From NCBI RefSeq assembly GCF_004795105.1, contig NZ_SSBL01000007.1, positions 1 through 64,000 of the forward strand: 64,000 nucleotides of DNA, written 5' to 3'. This document shows, piece after piece, positions 50,682 to 58,989 of this stretch. This stretch comes from Streptomyces sp. A0642. Its GTDB lineage: Bacteria > Actinomycetota > Actinomycetes > Streptomycetales > Streptomycetaceae. Positions within the stretch are counted from its first letter, which is position 1; each line of letters begins with the position of its first letter. The notes under the pieces were generated by a model. The model did not search any database. It had not been told where the DNA came from and saw only the letters and a list, made by a program, of their open reading frames with translations. The translations under genes were made by a program, and so were the position numbers.

Positions 50682-51521
50682 TCACTCCGAGGAGTCGACG
50701 GGCTCCGGAAGTCGTGGGGCGTGGGTGGCGGCCCGGGGGCCGGCACGGTAGCGGCCCGGAGTCGTTCCCATGACCCGGGTGAACGCCGTGATGAAGCTGC
50801 TCGGGTTGGCCCATCCGCAGGCGGCGGCGGTCCGGGTGGTGTCGTGGCCGTCGGCCAGGAGCACGAGCGCGTGGTGGATGCGCAGTTGCGTGCGCCACTC
50901 GTAGAAGGTCATGCCGAGTTCCTCGCGGAACAGCCGGCTGAGGGTGCGGGCCCCGGCCCCGGCCGCCTTCCCGAGCTCGGCCAGCGTGGAGTTGTCGGCC
51001 GGTGCCTCGTACAGCAGTCGCGCGACGGTTCGCAGGCGGTCGTCACGTGGCTCCGGCAGGTGCAGGGGCTGTTCGTCCACTTCCCTGAGCTCGTCGACGA
51101 GGACGTGAAGGAGGCGCGTGCGCGCCGGGCGGCTGTAGCCCGGCGCGCCGTCGTGGGAGGGACCGGTCAGGGCGCGCAGGACCTCGCGGGAGAGGCCGGA
51201 GACGCCGAACACCGCCGGGCGGTCCGGCATGAGCCGGGCGAGCGAGGGGGCGAGGAAGACGATGCGCATGTCGGTGTCGCCGTGGGCGCGGTGGTAGTGC
51301 GTGAAGCCGGCGGGCGTCCAGGCGACCCGGTTGGCGGGAACGATCGAGGTGCCGCGCTCGGTGTGGACCGCCAGCACGCCGTCGGCCGCGTAGACCAGGT
51401 GGCCCCGCGCGTGCGACTGGGCCGTGCTCGCTTCCCCGGACGGCCACAGGTGGCGCCCGCCGGACGGCCACACGTGCGACGTCACACCGGCGGCCGGACG
51501 AGGTTGGCGGCGAACAGGCAT
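50682..51521 (-). CDS. AraC family transcriptional regulator
   Basis: 279-aa regulator. An N-terminal cupin-like sensor (about 15-110; HLVYAADGVLAVHTERGTSIVPANRVAWTPAGFTHYHRAHGDTDM) is followed by the two-HTH AraC domain at about 165-262 (STLAELGKAAGAGARTLSRLFREELG and TRTAAACGWANPSSFITAFTRVMGTTPGRYR). This is the YdeC/NimR-type arrangement that often controls a neighbouring efflux or enzyme gene. ATG 51521 is 118 bp from the divergent alpha/beta hydrolase, the probable target. Ligand unknown. Confidence 0.9.
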   Translation of the reverse strand: MPVRRQPRPAAGVTSHVWPSGGRHLWPSGEASTAQSHARGHLVYAADGVLAVHTERGTSIVPANRVAWTPAGFTHYHRAHGDTDMRIVFLAPSLARLMPDRPAVFGVSGLSREVLRALTGPSHDGAPGYSRPARTRLLHVLVDELREVDEQPLHLPEPRDDRLRTVARLLYEAPADNSTLAELGKAAGAGARTLSRLFREELGMTFYEWRTQLRIHHALVLLADGHDTTRTAAACGWANPSSFITAFTRVMGTTPGRYRAGPRAATHAPRLPEPVDSSE

Positions 51522-51639
51522 CAGTTGGCACCTTAGCGGTGGCACGCCGTCCCCCGCCCCGGTGAGACTCGTTCGTGCAGCGGCCTCCGGCGGTGGGGCA
51601 GCGTGGCTCGATGCCGCGGCGCGAGAGAAGGGGAAACGC

Positions 51640-52308
51640 ATGACGACGTTCGTCCTTGTACCGGGCGCGTGGAAGGGCTCCTGGTCGTTCGAGGCGGTGA
51701 CTCCGCTGCTGGAGCGTGCCGGTCACACGGTTCACGCCCTGACCCTGACGGGTCTGCGGCCGGACGACGACCGCTCGACGGTCGCGAGCGCCAACCTCGA
51801 CACCCACGCCGACGACGTGCTGCGGCTCCTCGACCGTCACCGCGTCACCGACGCGACGCTGGTCGGCCACAGCTACGCCGGGATGGTGATCGCCGCCGCC
51901 GCCGACCGCGCGGCCGGCCGCATCTCACGCCTCGTGCATCTCGACGCCTACGTACCGCGCGACGGCGAGTCGTGCTGGTCGTCGACGAACGCGCACTTCC
52001 GGGACGTCTTCGCCGCCGGCGCGGCAGCCACCGGCTACGCCGTCCGGCCGCCGGGCGACGGTGATCCCCGCCGCCGGCCGCATCCCCTGGCGTCGTTCGT
52101 GCAGACCATCCGGCTCACCGGCGCGCACGAGCGGGTCACCCGGCGGGAGTTCGTCTACTGCTCCGGCTGGGAGGACCGCACGCCGTTCGCCGCTCTCCGC
52201 ACCCGCCTGCGGGCCGACCCCGCGTGGCGTGTCCACGAACTCCCCACCGGACACGACGCCATGCACGAAGCCCCGGAAGCGGTCGCCGCGCTGCTGCTCG
52301 GCGGATGA
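51640..52308 (+). CDS. Alpha/beta hydrolase fold protein (hydroxynitrile lyase/esterase-like)
   Basis: 222-aa hydrolase. It begins MTTFVLVPGAWKGSWSFEAV, with the oxyanion loop HG-like as PGAW, the nucleophile elbow GHSYAGMV (Ser about residue 77), and the catalytic His in LPTGHDAMHEAPEAV. This plant-type MES/hydroxynitrile lyase-like group (AB hydrolase 6) is frequent in Streptomyces and may act on esters of small aromatic compounds. AGGGGAAACGC gives the ribosome binding site. Divergent from an AraC regulator, which probably controls it. Confidence 0.88.
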   Translation: MTTFVLVPGAWKGSWSFEAVTPLLERAGHTVHALTLTGLRPDDDRSTVASANLDTHADDVLRLLDRHRVTDATLVGHSYAGMVIAAAADRAAGRISRLVHLDAYVPRDGESCWSSTNAHFRDVFAAGAAATGYAVRPPGDGDPRRRPHPLASFVQTIRLTGAHERVTRREFVYCSGWEDRTPFAALRTRLRADPAWRVHELPTGHDAMHEAPEAVAALLLGG

Positions 52309-52417
52309 CGATGCCGCCGGCGGCGAGGCACCTCATGCGCTGCCTACAACCCGTCACCTAACCTCTTCCGGGGAGACCGCGCATGAGGGCGGATGTCTCT
52401 GCTCCGAGGAGGCGAAG

Positions 52418-53260
52418 GTGACCGGTACCGGTGCGCGGGCGCTCGCGGGCGCGCTGGTCGTGGCCTGCGTACTGCTCCTCGGCCGCAGCGCACCGAACGG
52501 CGGCGGCCTCGCCGGGCCGCCGCCGGCCGATGCTCCCGGGAAGGCCGTCCCGAACCGCGTCATGACGTGGAACATCTGCAACCCCTGCAAGGGGAGCGGC
52601 CAGAACGCCGGCCGGGCGGCGGAGATCGCCGCGTACGCGCCTCAGGTCATCGGCCTGCAGGAAGCGTGCGTGGGTGATGTCGAGAGGATCCGGGATCATC
52701 TGCGGTATCGGTACGGGCTGGTCTACCACGTCGAGTACGGATCGGTTCTGCGGAGTTGGAGCCGCTGCGGCGGAGTGCCGTGGGCCCCGGGGGGTTTCGG
52801 TCAGGCCATCCTCTCGGCCGCTCCGATGACCGGCCGTGTGAACGTGGAGTACCCCGAAGGCGGTTCCGAGGACCGCGGCTACATGGCCGTCACCACCCTC
52901 GTGGACGGCCGGGCCGTCCGGGTCTTCAACACGCACCTTGCCCAGCGGAGTCAGGAATCGGTCCGCATGAAGCAGACGGGCGTACTCGCGAAGGCGGTCG
53001 CCCGGCATGACCGCGCGATTGTTCTCGGTGACTTCAACGCGGTCCCGGATGCCGCCGAACTCGCCGGAATGTGGAAGCTGTTCGCGGACGCGGACGCCGG
53101 GTGCGGTCCTTCGGCGTCCGGCAGGTGCGAGCCGACCACCGATTGGCACAGCAAGTTCGACTACGTCTTCCTGCGCGGCTTCACCTCGCTCGAGCAGGGT
53201 GTGCATCTCACTCCGTACTCGGACCACGATCTGGTGCGGGCCGATCTGAGGCGGTCGTAG
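52418..53260 (+). CDS. Secreted endonuclease/exonuclease/phosphatase (EEP) superfamily hydrolase
   Basis: 280-aa protein. GTG 52418 lies six bases past GAGGAGG. The N-terminal hydrophobic stretch (ALAGALVVACVLLLG, about 7-21) is a signal peptide or anchor. The EEP fold follows: RVMTWNICNPC, the metal-binding Glu in QVIGLQEACVGD, NTHLAQRS, GDFNAVPDAAEL, and the final YSDHDLVRADL with the catalytic His. Extracellular DNases, sphingomyelinases and phosphoinositide phosphatases share this core. Five to six cysteines suggest disulfides outside the cell. Substrate not assignable. Confidence 0.88.
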   Translation: MTGTGARALAGALVVACVLLLGRSAPNGGGLAGPPPADAPGKAVPNRVMTWNICNPCKGSGQNAGRAAEIAAYAPQVIGLQEACVGDVERIRDHLRYRYGLVYHVEYGSVLRSWSRCGGVPWAPGGFGQAILSAAPMTGRVNVEYPEGGSEDRGYMAVTTLVDGRAVRVFNTHLAQRSQESVRMKQTGVLAKAVARHDRAIVLGDFNAVPDAAELAGMWKLFADADAGCGPSASGRCEPTTDWHSKFDYVFLRGFTSLEQGVHLTPYSDHDLVRADLRRS

Positions 53261-53379
53261 CGCGTTCCGGCGCGGCCCAGGGGTCTGCGGGGGCGCCCCA
53301 CGCCGGTCGGGAGCCTCCGCGGGCCTGGCTGTGGCATCACCCACTCGACGGCGTCGGTGCCATTGTCAGCCCCACGGCG

Positions 53380-53385
53380 TAGAAT
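53380..53385 (+). promoter_or_regulatory. Candidate -10 element giving a leaderless mRNA
   Basis: TAGAAT six bases before the ATG of the 58-aa gene, the same arrangement as at 43777. No ribosome binding site is seen. Confidence 0.45.
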
Positions 53386-53391
53386 CGGCGC

Positions 53392-53568
53392 ATGCCCTCT
53401 GCCTCTTCGCGTGCCACACCTGTGCGCTCGCTGGCCGCGGTGAACGCGGACATCCGCGCGCTGTGGGAGCGGGGCGGCCGATTGTCGCCGGAGGGGCGGC
53501 GGGAGTACGAGCGCCTCCTCGCGGAGTGGGCGGCTGTGGTGCGGGGCGACGGCGCTGAGGCGGCGTGA
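53392..53568 (+). CDS. Hypothetical 58-aa protein
   Basis: Short gene with good codon-position bias. The product starts MPSASSRATPVRSLAAVN and has a helical core DIRALWERGGRLSPEGRREYERLLAEWAAVVRG, a pattern I know from unassigned small Streptomyces proteins often coded beside Nudix or regulatory genes in accessory regions. It is acidic-basic alternating with no hydrophobic segment, so it is probably soluble and helical. Preceded by a leaderless-type TAGAAT; followed after ten bases by a Nudix remnant. No function assigned. Confidence 0.65.
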   Translation: MPSASSRATPVRSLAAVNADIRALWERGGRLSPEGRREYERLLAEWAAVVRGDGAEAA

Positions 53569-53578
53569 CCTGCGGCTG

Positions 53579-53902
53579 ATGGTCAGTGCCTCTCATCGAC
53601 CGCTGCCAGGCGGCTCGATGCGCCAACAGCTTCACAGGTCCCGGGCATCTGCCGATCCGGCAAGCCGAACGTCCCTCGCTCGTGAAGGGGCTGGACGCCG
53701 GCAAGAGTGGGGCAGCCGCATCCACCCGAAAACGCGGGCGCTCGCGGGGCACGTCCTCTGCGGCTATCTTGCCGGTGAAGCCACCGACCGAGACACGGTC
53801 GAGAACGTCGACGTCGCCTGGGTGCCGCTCGCGCACCTGACCCGCTTGATCCCGGCCGCCCGCCTCTGCCCGCCGATTCCGACTGCCTCGGAGGCCGCGT
53901 GA
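53579..53902 (+). pseudogene. Remnant of a Nudix-family gene (C-terminal part)
   Basis: The open frame ends with SRIHPKTRALAGHVLCGYLAGEA, then NVDVAWVPLAHLTRLIP, which resembles the C-terminal half of a Nudix hydrolase (compare RVHPNTGRHMTYVACDPVSGTA and ITEVAWVAHAQIDDYVP of the intact gene just downstream). The Nudix box itself is missing and the first 45 codons have no family resemblance. Its TGA overlaps the GTG of the intact Nudix gene (GTGA). I read it as a decayed paralogue lying in tandem; an intact small protein of unknown fold is the alternative. Confidence 0.5.
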
Positions 53903-54309
53903 CCGAGCAGACCGACACCCGGCAGGGCATCTCCGCGGCGATCATCGTGGACGGCGGCAGGGTCCTCATGATTCGCCGGCGCGAGCGGGAGGGGAAGCTG
54001 CTGTGGGCGTTCCCCGGCGGCGGCATCGAGGCCGGCGAGTCGCCGGAGCAGACCGCGGTCCGGGAGACGTCCGAGGAGGTCGGGCTGGAGGTCGAAGCCG
54101 TCCGCGTTCTCGGCGAACGGGTGCACCCGAACACCGGCCGCCACATGACGTATGTGGCGTGCGATCCGGTCTCCGGCACCGCGGGCATCGGTGCCCCGGA
54201 GGAGATCACCGAGGTTGCCTGGGTCGCGCATGCGCAGATCGACGACTACGTGCCCTACGGCCTGTTCGGGCCGGTCCACCAGTACCTCGACGAGGCGTTG
54301 CCGCGGTGA
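53899..54309 (+). CDS. Nudix hydrolase
   Basis: 136-aa MutT-type pyrophosphohydrolase. The Nudix box G-x5-E-x7-REUxEExGU is complete (GGGIEAGESPEQTAVRETSEEVGLEV, about residues 37-62, motif positions only). It opens with a strand ISAAIIVDGGRVLMIRRR and ends DDYVPYGLFGPVHQYLDEAL. Substrates in this class are nucleoside diphosphate derivatives, not predictable here. The GTG start overlaps the stop of the Nudix remnant, suggesting translational coupling to it or to the remains of a former operon. Confidence 0.88.
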   Translation: MTEQTDTRQGISAAIIVDGGRVLMIRRREREGKLLWAFPGGGIEAGESPEQTAVRETSEEVGLEVEAVRVLGERVHPNTGRHMTYVACDPVSGTAGIGAPEEITEVAWVAHAQIDDYVPYGLFGPVHQYLDEALPR

Positions 54310-54409
54310 CCGCATGCGGCGGAGAACCGCCGGACGGAGCGCCGTCCGCGGTGGGGCTGATTGCCTGGGCGATGGCACCCGGGCCGGGCTGGGCCTGACG
54401 TGGGCGCTC

Positions 54410-54553
54410 ATGGTGGGCATCGGTCTGCCGATCATGGTCGTCATCGGGCTCCTGGCGTGGCTCGCGGGGGCCATCCATTGGATCACCGGCCTGATGGTGA
54501 CGCCGGCCCTGGTCGTTCTGGTCGCCGGCCTCTTCAGCGGCGGGAAGGTCTGA
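54410..54553 (+). CDS. Possible 47-aa membrane peptide
   Basis: Two hydrophobic segments (IGLPIMVVIGLLAWLAGAI and GLMVTPALVVLVAGLF) almost fill the product, a pattern like small membrane proteins of mobile or accessory regions. No good ribosome binding site precedes the ATG and it could start at the next GTG. It lies 100 bp after the Nudix gene on the same strand. Reality uncertain. Confidence 0.35.
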   Translation: MVGIGLPIMVVIGLLAWLAGAIHWITGLMVTPALVVLVAGLFSGGKV

Positions 54554-55082
54554 TCCCGGACATGTGAACGCGCCCCCGCTTCAACGGCCCGGGGCGTCGC
54601 AGTGCATCGGGCCGTGGCGCGGGGCGGCGCCTTGATCCGGTCGCCTCCTCCCCGCCTCTGCACAGACCGCAAAGGCGGAGGCCCTGACATCCTCGAATCC
54701 GGGCGAGACCCCTCGTGCGCCTTCTCGCCCACGTGCATGGGGTGCGCTTCGACGAGCCCCCAGCCTCTCCCCCACGTTCCTCGAACCGCTTGAGTCCTAC
54801 CTTCACGCAGCCGACGGTCCCCGGGCAGCCTCGGCTCAGCTACCGGAAGGGCTCCTACGCGTCGATGATTCGAACGATCCCTGTCATGTCTTCGTTACGG
54901 CGCGACAGGCTGGTGGGTTGCCGTCGCACGGACAGGGTTCACCCGGATGCCGCGATGCGCCACGTCGCCCGAGCCTCGAGCGATCGGTTCGCGCTGGGTC
55001 TGGCGCTGACCCCCTACGAGCACGACGTTCGGCCGCAGCGCAGCGCGAGCCGACGGCCGCGCACGCCTGCTCCCCCTCGTCC
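54554..55082. other. Intergenic region without recognisable gene
   Basis: 529 bp of lower-than-average GC with no coding bias in any frame, no tRNA-like cloverleaf and no clear hairpin terminator. It could hold decayed coding sequence in this accessory stretch. Confidence 0.5.
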
Positions 55083-56330
55083 CTACTTTTCGGCGCGGAA
55101 GGTCAGGGATTTGATCGCGTCGATGGCGGCGCTTCTCCCCGAGGCGTCACGGGGCAGGACAAGGCCGAGTACAGCAGTGATGACAAGGGTGACCCGCGCT
55201 CCGTCCACCAACGCGGGGGCCTGTGTCAGCCCTGGAATCCATGGCAGCGCGATGGCAGCGGCAAAAAGGACTGTCGGAGTCCATACCGCGCCCGCGACCC
55301 TACGAATCCGGGAAAGGGCAGTCACGGGCGGAGCGGCCGCGGTCAGGGCCTCCCAGTCGTCACCGATCAGCGCTACCACCCCGGACCAGAGGGACTGGGC
55401 GACGAGATCGAAAGAAGACGGGCCGCTGGCTCGGGCTATCGGGGCCTTGTGCCGGCGTATGACCGTGGCGACTCGCCGTAAGTCAGCCCGGGCGGATCGG
55501 CGCCCGCCGGGAAACAACCAGGCCGACACGGACCGTTCCGCCTCGCGGGCGGCATGCTCCACGGCAGCTTCCACTTCGGTCCGTGATTGCCGGCGGAACC
55601 AGGTGTCACGGTGAACGTGCGTCTTGAAGCAGGCGTCAACGAGCGCAAGGAGCAGTAGGTCGTAGGGGCGCAGGACGGGACGGGTCACCCATTCGACTAA
55701 GGCTGGAATTATCGTCACGCCCAGCACAACGCACACAAAGAAGGCAATGACGAGCAAAGAGATAAAGGTCAAGATAGCGGACCATCTTGCCAAGATCTCT
55801 CGGGCGCTGGGCCATTCGCCCCCGTCAGCGCCTCCCGAGATCGCGAAGAGAAGTACCGAGGCTGTAACGAGGGCCAGGGCCAGAACGTGGAGCGTGCCCA
55901 GACGCCCCCTTCGCAGGCTTCGCGCAGCTCCCGGCCTGGCGGGGAGAACCGCCACGAAGAGAGCGACCATGGTCATGAAAATCAAGGCGTAGCCGCTCCA
56001 GAACGACGCAGAGCGCGGAGTGGGAGCATCGTTCGTGGTGATGACATGTTGGACCCAGGAGAAGGGAGGGGGCCACCCGAAGGTGCTATCCGGGTCCAAG
56101 CGGGCGAGCCAGGGAAGGGGAATGGAAACAAGGAGTACCCCCACAAGGAAAAGTGGCATCCATGCTTCGGTGAGAGTCTCGTGGACGGCTTGCCGGGCCG
56201 CAGCCCGGGCGGCTTGCCTCCCCACGGCAGTCGCCTCGTCGGGGCTCAACGCCGTACCGCAGGAGTTCGTGACTCGTGCGCGGTACGTCGCGGCACTTGC
56301 ACGGACAACCTCGATAGGTAGATAGCTCAT
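55083..56330 (-). CDS. Membrane protein of unknown function with TTA codons
   Basis: 415-aa protein. ATG 56330 after GGGGGGAG is preferred to an upstream in-frame ATG at 56414. Four hydrophobic segments are visible in the first half (about 57-75, 110-128, 145-163, 185-215) and two near the C-terminus; between them is a soluble charged part (RRQSRTEVEAAVEHAAREAERSV). Codon use is unlike the neighbours: many A/T third bases, and two TTA leucines at codons 211 and 284 (complementary to 55698-55700 and 55479-55481). TTA codons make translation depend on bldA tRNA in Streptomyces. No family recognised; likely acquired. Confidence 0.75.
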   Translation of the reverse strand: MSYLPIEVVRASAATYRARVTNSCGTALSPDEATAVGRQAARAAARQAVHETLTEAWMPLFLVGVLLVSIPLPWLARLDPDSTFGWPPPFSWVQHVITTNDAPTPRSASFWSGYALIFMTMVALFVAVLPARPGAARSLRRGRLGTLHVLALALVTASVLLFAISGGADGGEWPSAREILARWSAILTFISLLVIAFFVCVVLGVTIIPALVEWVTRPVLRPYDLLLLALVDACFKTHVHRDTWFRRQSRTEVEAAVEHAAREAERSVSAWLFPGGRRSARADLRRVATVIRRHKAPIARASGPSSFDLVAQSLWSGVVALIGDDWEALTAAAPPVTALSRIRRVAGAVWTPTVLFAAAIALPWIPGLTQAPALVDGARVTLVITAVLGLVLPRDASGRSAAIDAIKSLTFRAEK

Positions 56331-56450
56331 GGCAGCTCCCCCCGGGCCATAAAGCACAAGAACGTCAGCACTATGCCTGCCCGGCACCCGATCCATCAGA
56401 CTCTTCTCGGACATCCGGAACGTCGGACGGCTGGCAGGGGGTGCGGGCCG

Positions 56451-56612
56451 TCATTTCTTCCTCCGTGCTGCTCGCCGCGCAGCCCGGCTGGCCGGGGTTG
56501 GGGTGCGTCGTCGGCGATGACCTGCTCGCCGGTCCACCACAGTCCGGTATTCCCATCGGGTTCCGGGGCATCCGGTGTGTTCTCCGCGAGGGCTGCTGCT
56601 GGGGCCGGTCAT
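56451..56612 (-). CDS. Possible 53-aa basic peptide
   Basis: Frame opening MTGPSSSPRGEHTG with a good GGGAGA box seven bases upstream and ending in an Arg/Lys-rich tail (RAARRAARRKK). Codon bias is weak (third-base GC only about 60 percent), so this may be chance. The rest of the gap 56331-56884 shows only the terminator listed below. Confidence 0.3.
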   Translation of the reverse strand: MTGPSSSPRGEHTGCPGTRWEYRTVVDRRAGHRRRRTPTPASRAARRAARRKK

Positions 56613-56815
56613 GGGTATCTCCCGGTGGGCATGGTCCGAACCGCGGCCGGGCCGCGCTCGGGCGGTTCCCGACCGGAGGCGGGGCATCGGTTCGCGAGCT
56701 CGGAGTGGCGCACGGGCCGCGCCGGCACAGGCGGCCGACGGGCCCCGGCCCTCCGCCCCCAGGGCCGCGACTTCCCGGCGGATCCCCCCAGATTCTCCCC
56801 AGCAGCTCAACGGCA

Positions 56816-56856
56816 TGAGAGGGCGGTCGGAGCAACCCACTCCGACCGCCCTCTCA
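56816..56856 (-). terminator. Terminator of the rhamnogalacturonan lyase gene
   Basis: Perfect 17-bp stem TGAGAGGGCGGTCGGAG with its complement and seven-base loop, 29-69 bp after the leftward stop. Confidence 0.9.
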
Positions 56857-56884
56857 CGGGGGCTCTCGGGACACGTGTACCCGG

Positions 56885-58774
56885 CTAGGGGGTCGTCACC
56901 GTGGGCCGGGGCGCCTTCGCCATCCCGCTGCCGATGAAGAAGCTCGGGTGCGGGGGCTGGTTGTACGCGGTGTTCTGCCAGGCCAGCGCCGTGCGGTAGG
57001 CGGTGTCGTGGAGCAGGGTGGTGATCTTCGTGCCGGTTTCGTACGGCGTGGAGTAGATCCGCAGCGCGGTGTTGTCCGTGGTCGCCCAGACCACTTCCTC
57101 GCGCCAGTCGCCGAACAGGTCGCCCGAGAGGGCGGGGGTGGCCTTGGTCCCGTTGTTCGAGTGGACCGACGCCCCGGTCAGCTGCCGGGTGTCGCCGGAG
57201 GTGCCGAACTTGTCGATGTGGGTGCCATCGAGGAGTTCCCGCGTGGTGTCGCCGTCCCACCAGGACAGGAAGTTGGTGCTGGACGGCTTGCGGCTCGCGA
57301 CGACGGTCCCCTTCGGGTCGCGTACCCCGTCGGCCGCGGACGACCAGGACTCGGCGCCGGCGCTGCCGGACCATATGTCGTCGCTGACGCCGCGTCCGTT
57401 GTCGCCGTCGGCCGGCGTCGTCCAGAGGAGCCGGCCGGTCCTCGCGTCCGCCATCCATGACGAGGGTTTGGAGCCGTCCTCGTCGACCTTGAACTCCTCG
57501 AGGCCGGCGCGGGACGGGTCCAGGTCGCCGACGTGCATGGCGTCGCCGTGGCCGTTCTTCGTGGTCCACAGGGCGTTGCCGTTGTCGTCGACGGCCATGG
57601 AACCGTAGACGATCTCGTCCTTGCCGTCGGCGTCCACGTCGGCGACCGACAGCTGGTGGTTGCCCTGGCCGTCGTACCCCTTGCCGGAGTTGGTCGAACT
57701 GTTGGTGTCGAAGGTCCAGCGCCGGGTGAACGCCCCGTTGCGCCAGTCCCAGGCGGCGATCACGGTACGCGTGTAGTAGCCGCGGGCCATGATCAGCGAG
57801 GGCCGGGAGCCGTCGAGGTAGGCGGTGCCGGCGAGGAAGCGGTCGACGCGGTTGCCGTAGCTGTCGCCCCAGGACGAGACGGTGCCGCGCGCGGGGACGT
57901 AGTCGACGGTGCCCATGGCGGCTCCCGTCTGCCCGTTGAACATGGTCAGGTATTCGGGGCCGGACAGGATGTAGCCGGACGCGTTGCGGTGGTCGGCCGA
58001 CGCACTGCCGATCACCGTGCCCCTTCCGTCGACGCTGCCGTCCGCGGTCTTCATCGCGACCTCGGTCTTGCCGTCGCCGTCGTAGTCGTACACCTGGAAC
58101 TGCGTGTAGTGCGCGCCCGAGCGGATGTTGCGGCCCAGGTCGACGCGCCACAGCCGGGTGCCGTCGAGCTTGATCCCGTCGACGATCGTGTTGCCCGTGT
58201 ACCCGGACTGGGAGTTGTCCTTGGCGTTGGTGGGCTGCCACTTCAGTACGAAGTCGAGCGCCCCGTCCCCGTCGAGATCGCCGACGGACGCGTCGTTGGC
58301 CTCGTAGGTGTAGGCGACGCCGTCCGGGGTCGTGCCGCCGGCGGGCGGGCTGAGGGGCACGTCCTTGTAACCGCTGCGGAACTGGATGGCGTGCACCGAG
58401 TCGCCCTGCTCGACGCCGCCGACGATCGCGCGCACCGTGTAGTCGGCCGAGTTCGGGGCCCCGGCGTGGAAGTAGTTCGTCGAGCCCGTGACCGGTGAGG
58501 CGTTGACCCTGGTGCCCGCCCGGTACACGTTGAAGGACACGTCGTCGGCGTCGGTGGCGAGCCAGCGCCAGCTGATCAGGTTGCCCGCGTCGGTGTGGAC
58601 GCTGACGACGCCCCGGTCCAGAGCCTCGGCCTGGCGTGCGGTCGCGGCCTGGGACGTCTGTCCGGTGACGATCAGTCCGGCGGCGGCCAGCAGGCCCGCC
58701 GTGACGGCGCCGAGCACGGTCCGGGTACGGGTGGTGCGGCGTCTGCGGGGGGAACGGGGATGCTCAGGAGCCAC
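56885..58774 (-). CDS. Secreted rhamnogalacturonan lyase (PL11 family)
   Basis: 629-aa exported polysaccharide lyase. GTG 58774 after GGAAGG gives a long basic leader with hydrophobic core (VLGAVTAGLLAAAGLIVTG) and AxA-type cleavage. The mature enzyme starts with the FN3-like strand domain (ALDRGVVSVHTDAGNLISWRWLATD) and then the beta-propeller with repeated calcium-binding loops: DLDGDGALDFV, DYDGDGKTEVA and DVDADGKDEIV. FLAGTAYLDGSRPSLIMARGYYTR and GNHQLSVADVDADG match YesW/YesX-type PL11 lyases, which cut the rhamnose-galacturonate backbone of pectin RG-I. It stands alone, divergent from a PAS-GAF-PP2C gene, with a terminator after it. Confidence 0.93.
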   Translation of the reverse strand: MAPEHPRSPRRRRTTRTRTVLGAVTAGLLAAAGLIVTGQTSQAATARQAEALDRGVVSVHTDAGNLISWRWLATDADDVSFNVYRAGTRVNASPVTGSTNYFHAGAPNSADYTVRAIVGGVEQGDSVHAIQFRSGYKDVPLSPPAGGTTPDGVAYTYEANDASVGDLDGDGALDFVLKWQPTNAKDNSQSGYTGNTIVDGIKLDGTRLWRVDLGRNIRSGAHYTQFQVYDYDGDGKTEVAMKTADGSVDGRGTVIGSASADHRNASGYILSGPEYLTMFNGQTGAAMGTVDYVPARGTVSSWGDSYGNRVDRFLAGTAYLDGSRPSLIMARGYYTRTVIAAWDWRNGAFTRRWTFDTNSSTNSGKGYDGQGNHQLSVADVDADGKDEIVYGSMAVDDNGNALWTTKNGHGDAMHVGDLDPSRAGLEEFKVDEDGSKPSSWMADARTGRLLWTTPADGDNGRGVSDDIWSGSAGAESWSSAADGVRDPKGTVVASRKPSSTNFLSWWDGDTTRELLDGTHIDKFGTSGDTRQLTGASVHSNNGTKATPALSGDLFGDWREEVVWATTDNTALRIYSTPYETGTKITTLLHDTAYRTALAWQNTAYNQPPHPSFFIGSGMAKAPRPTVTTP

Positions 58775-58989
58775 GGGGTGTGCCTTCCGGAGTGGGGGTG
58801 TCGGGTACACCTCAGTGCCCGCCCGGCCCGGAAAGGTTGCCGTCCCCGCCCACCGGATGTGAGCCGGTCCGCACGAACCGGCTTCACCCGTCTGCCCCGG
58901 CGCGGTGGCGGGCCGGGCGGAGGGTGCGCAGGCTGTCCGCAGAGCTGCCGATGCGCAGGGATGGCGGAGCCAGATGCTGGGGGTGCGAC

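Noticed and set aside
54554..55082. tRNA or attachment site in the accessory gap
   Set aside because: No cloverleaf, no T-loop in the right context and no integrase nearby.
56371..56835. 154-codon frame on the minus strand
   Set aside because: Pro/Gly/Ser-rich, no coding bias, begins inside the terminator stem of the lyase gene.
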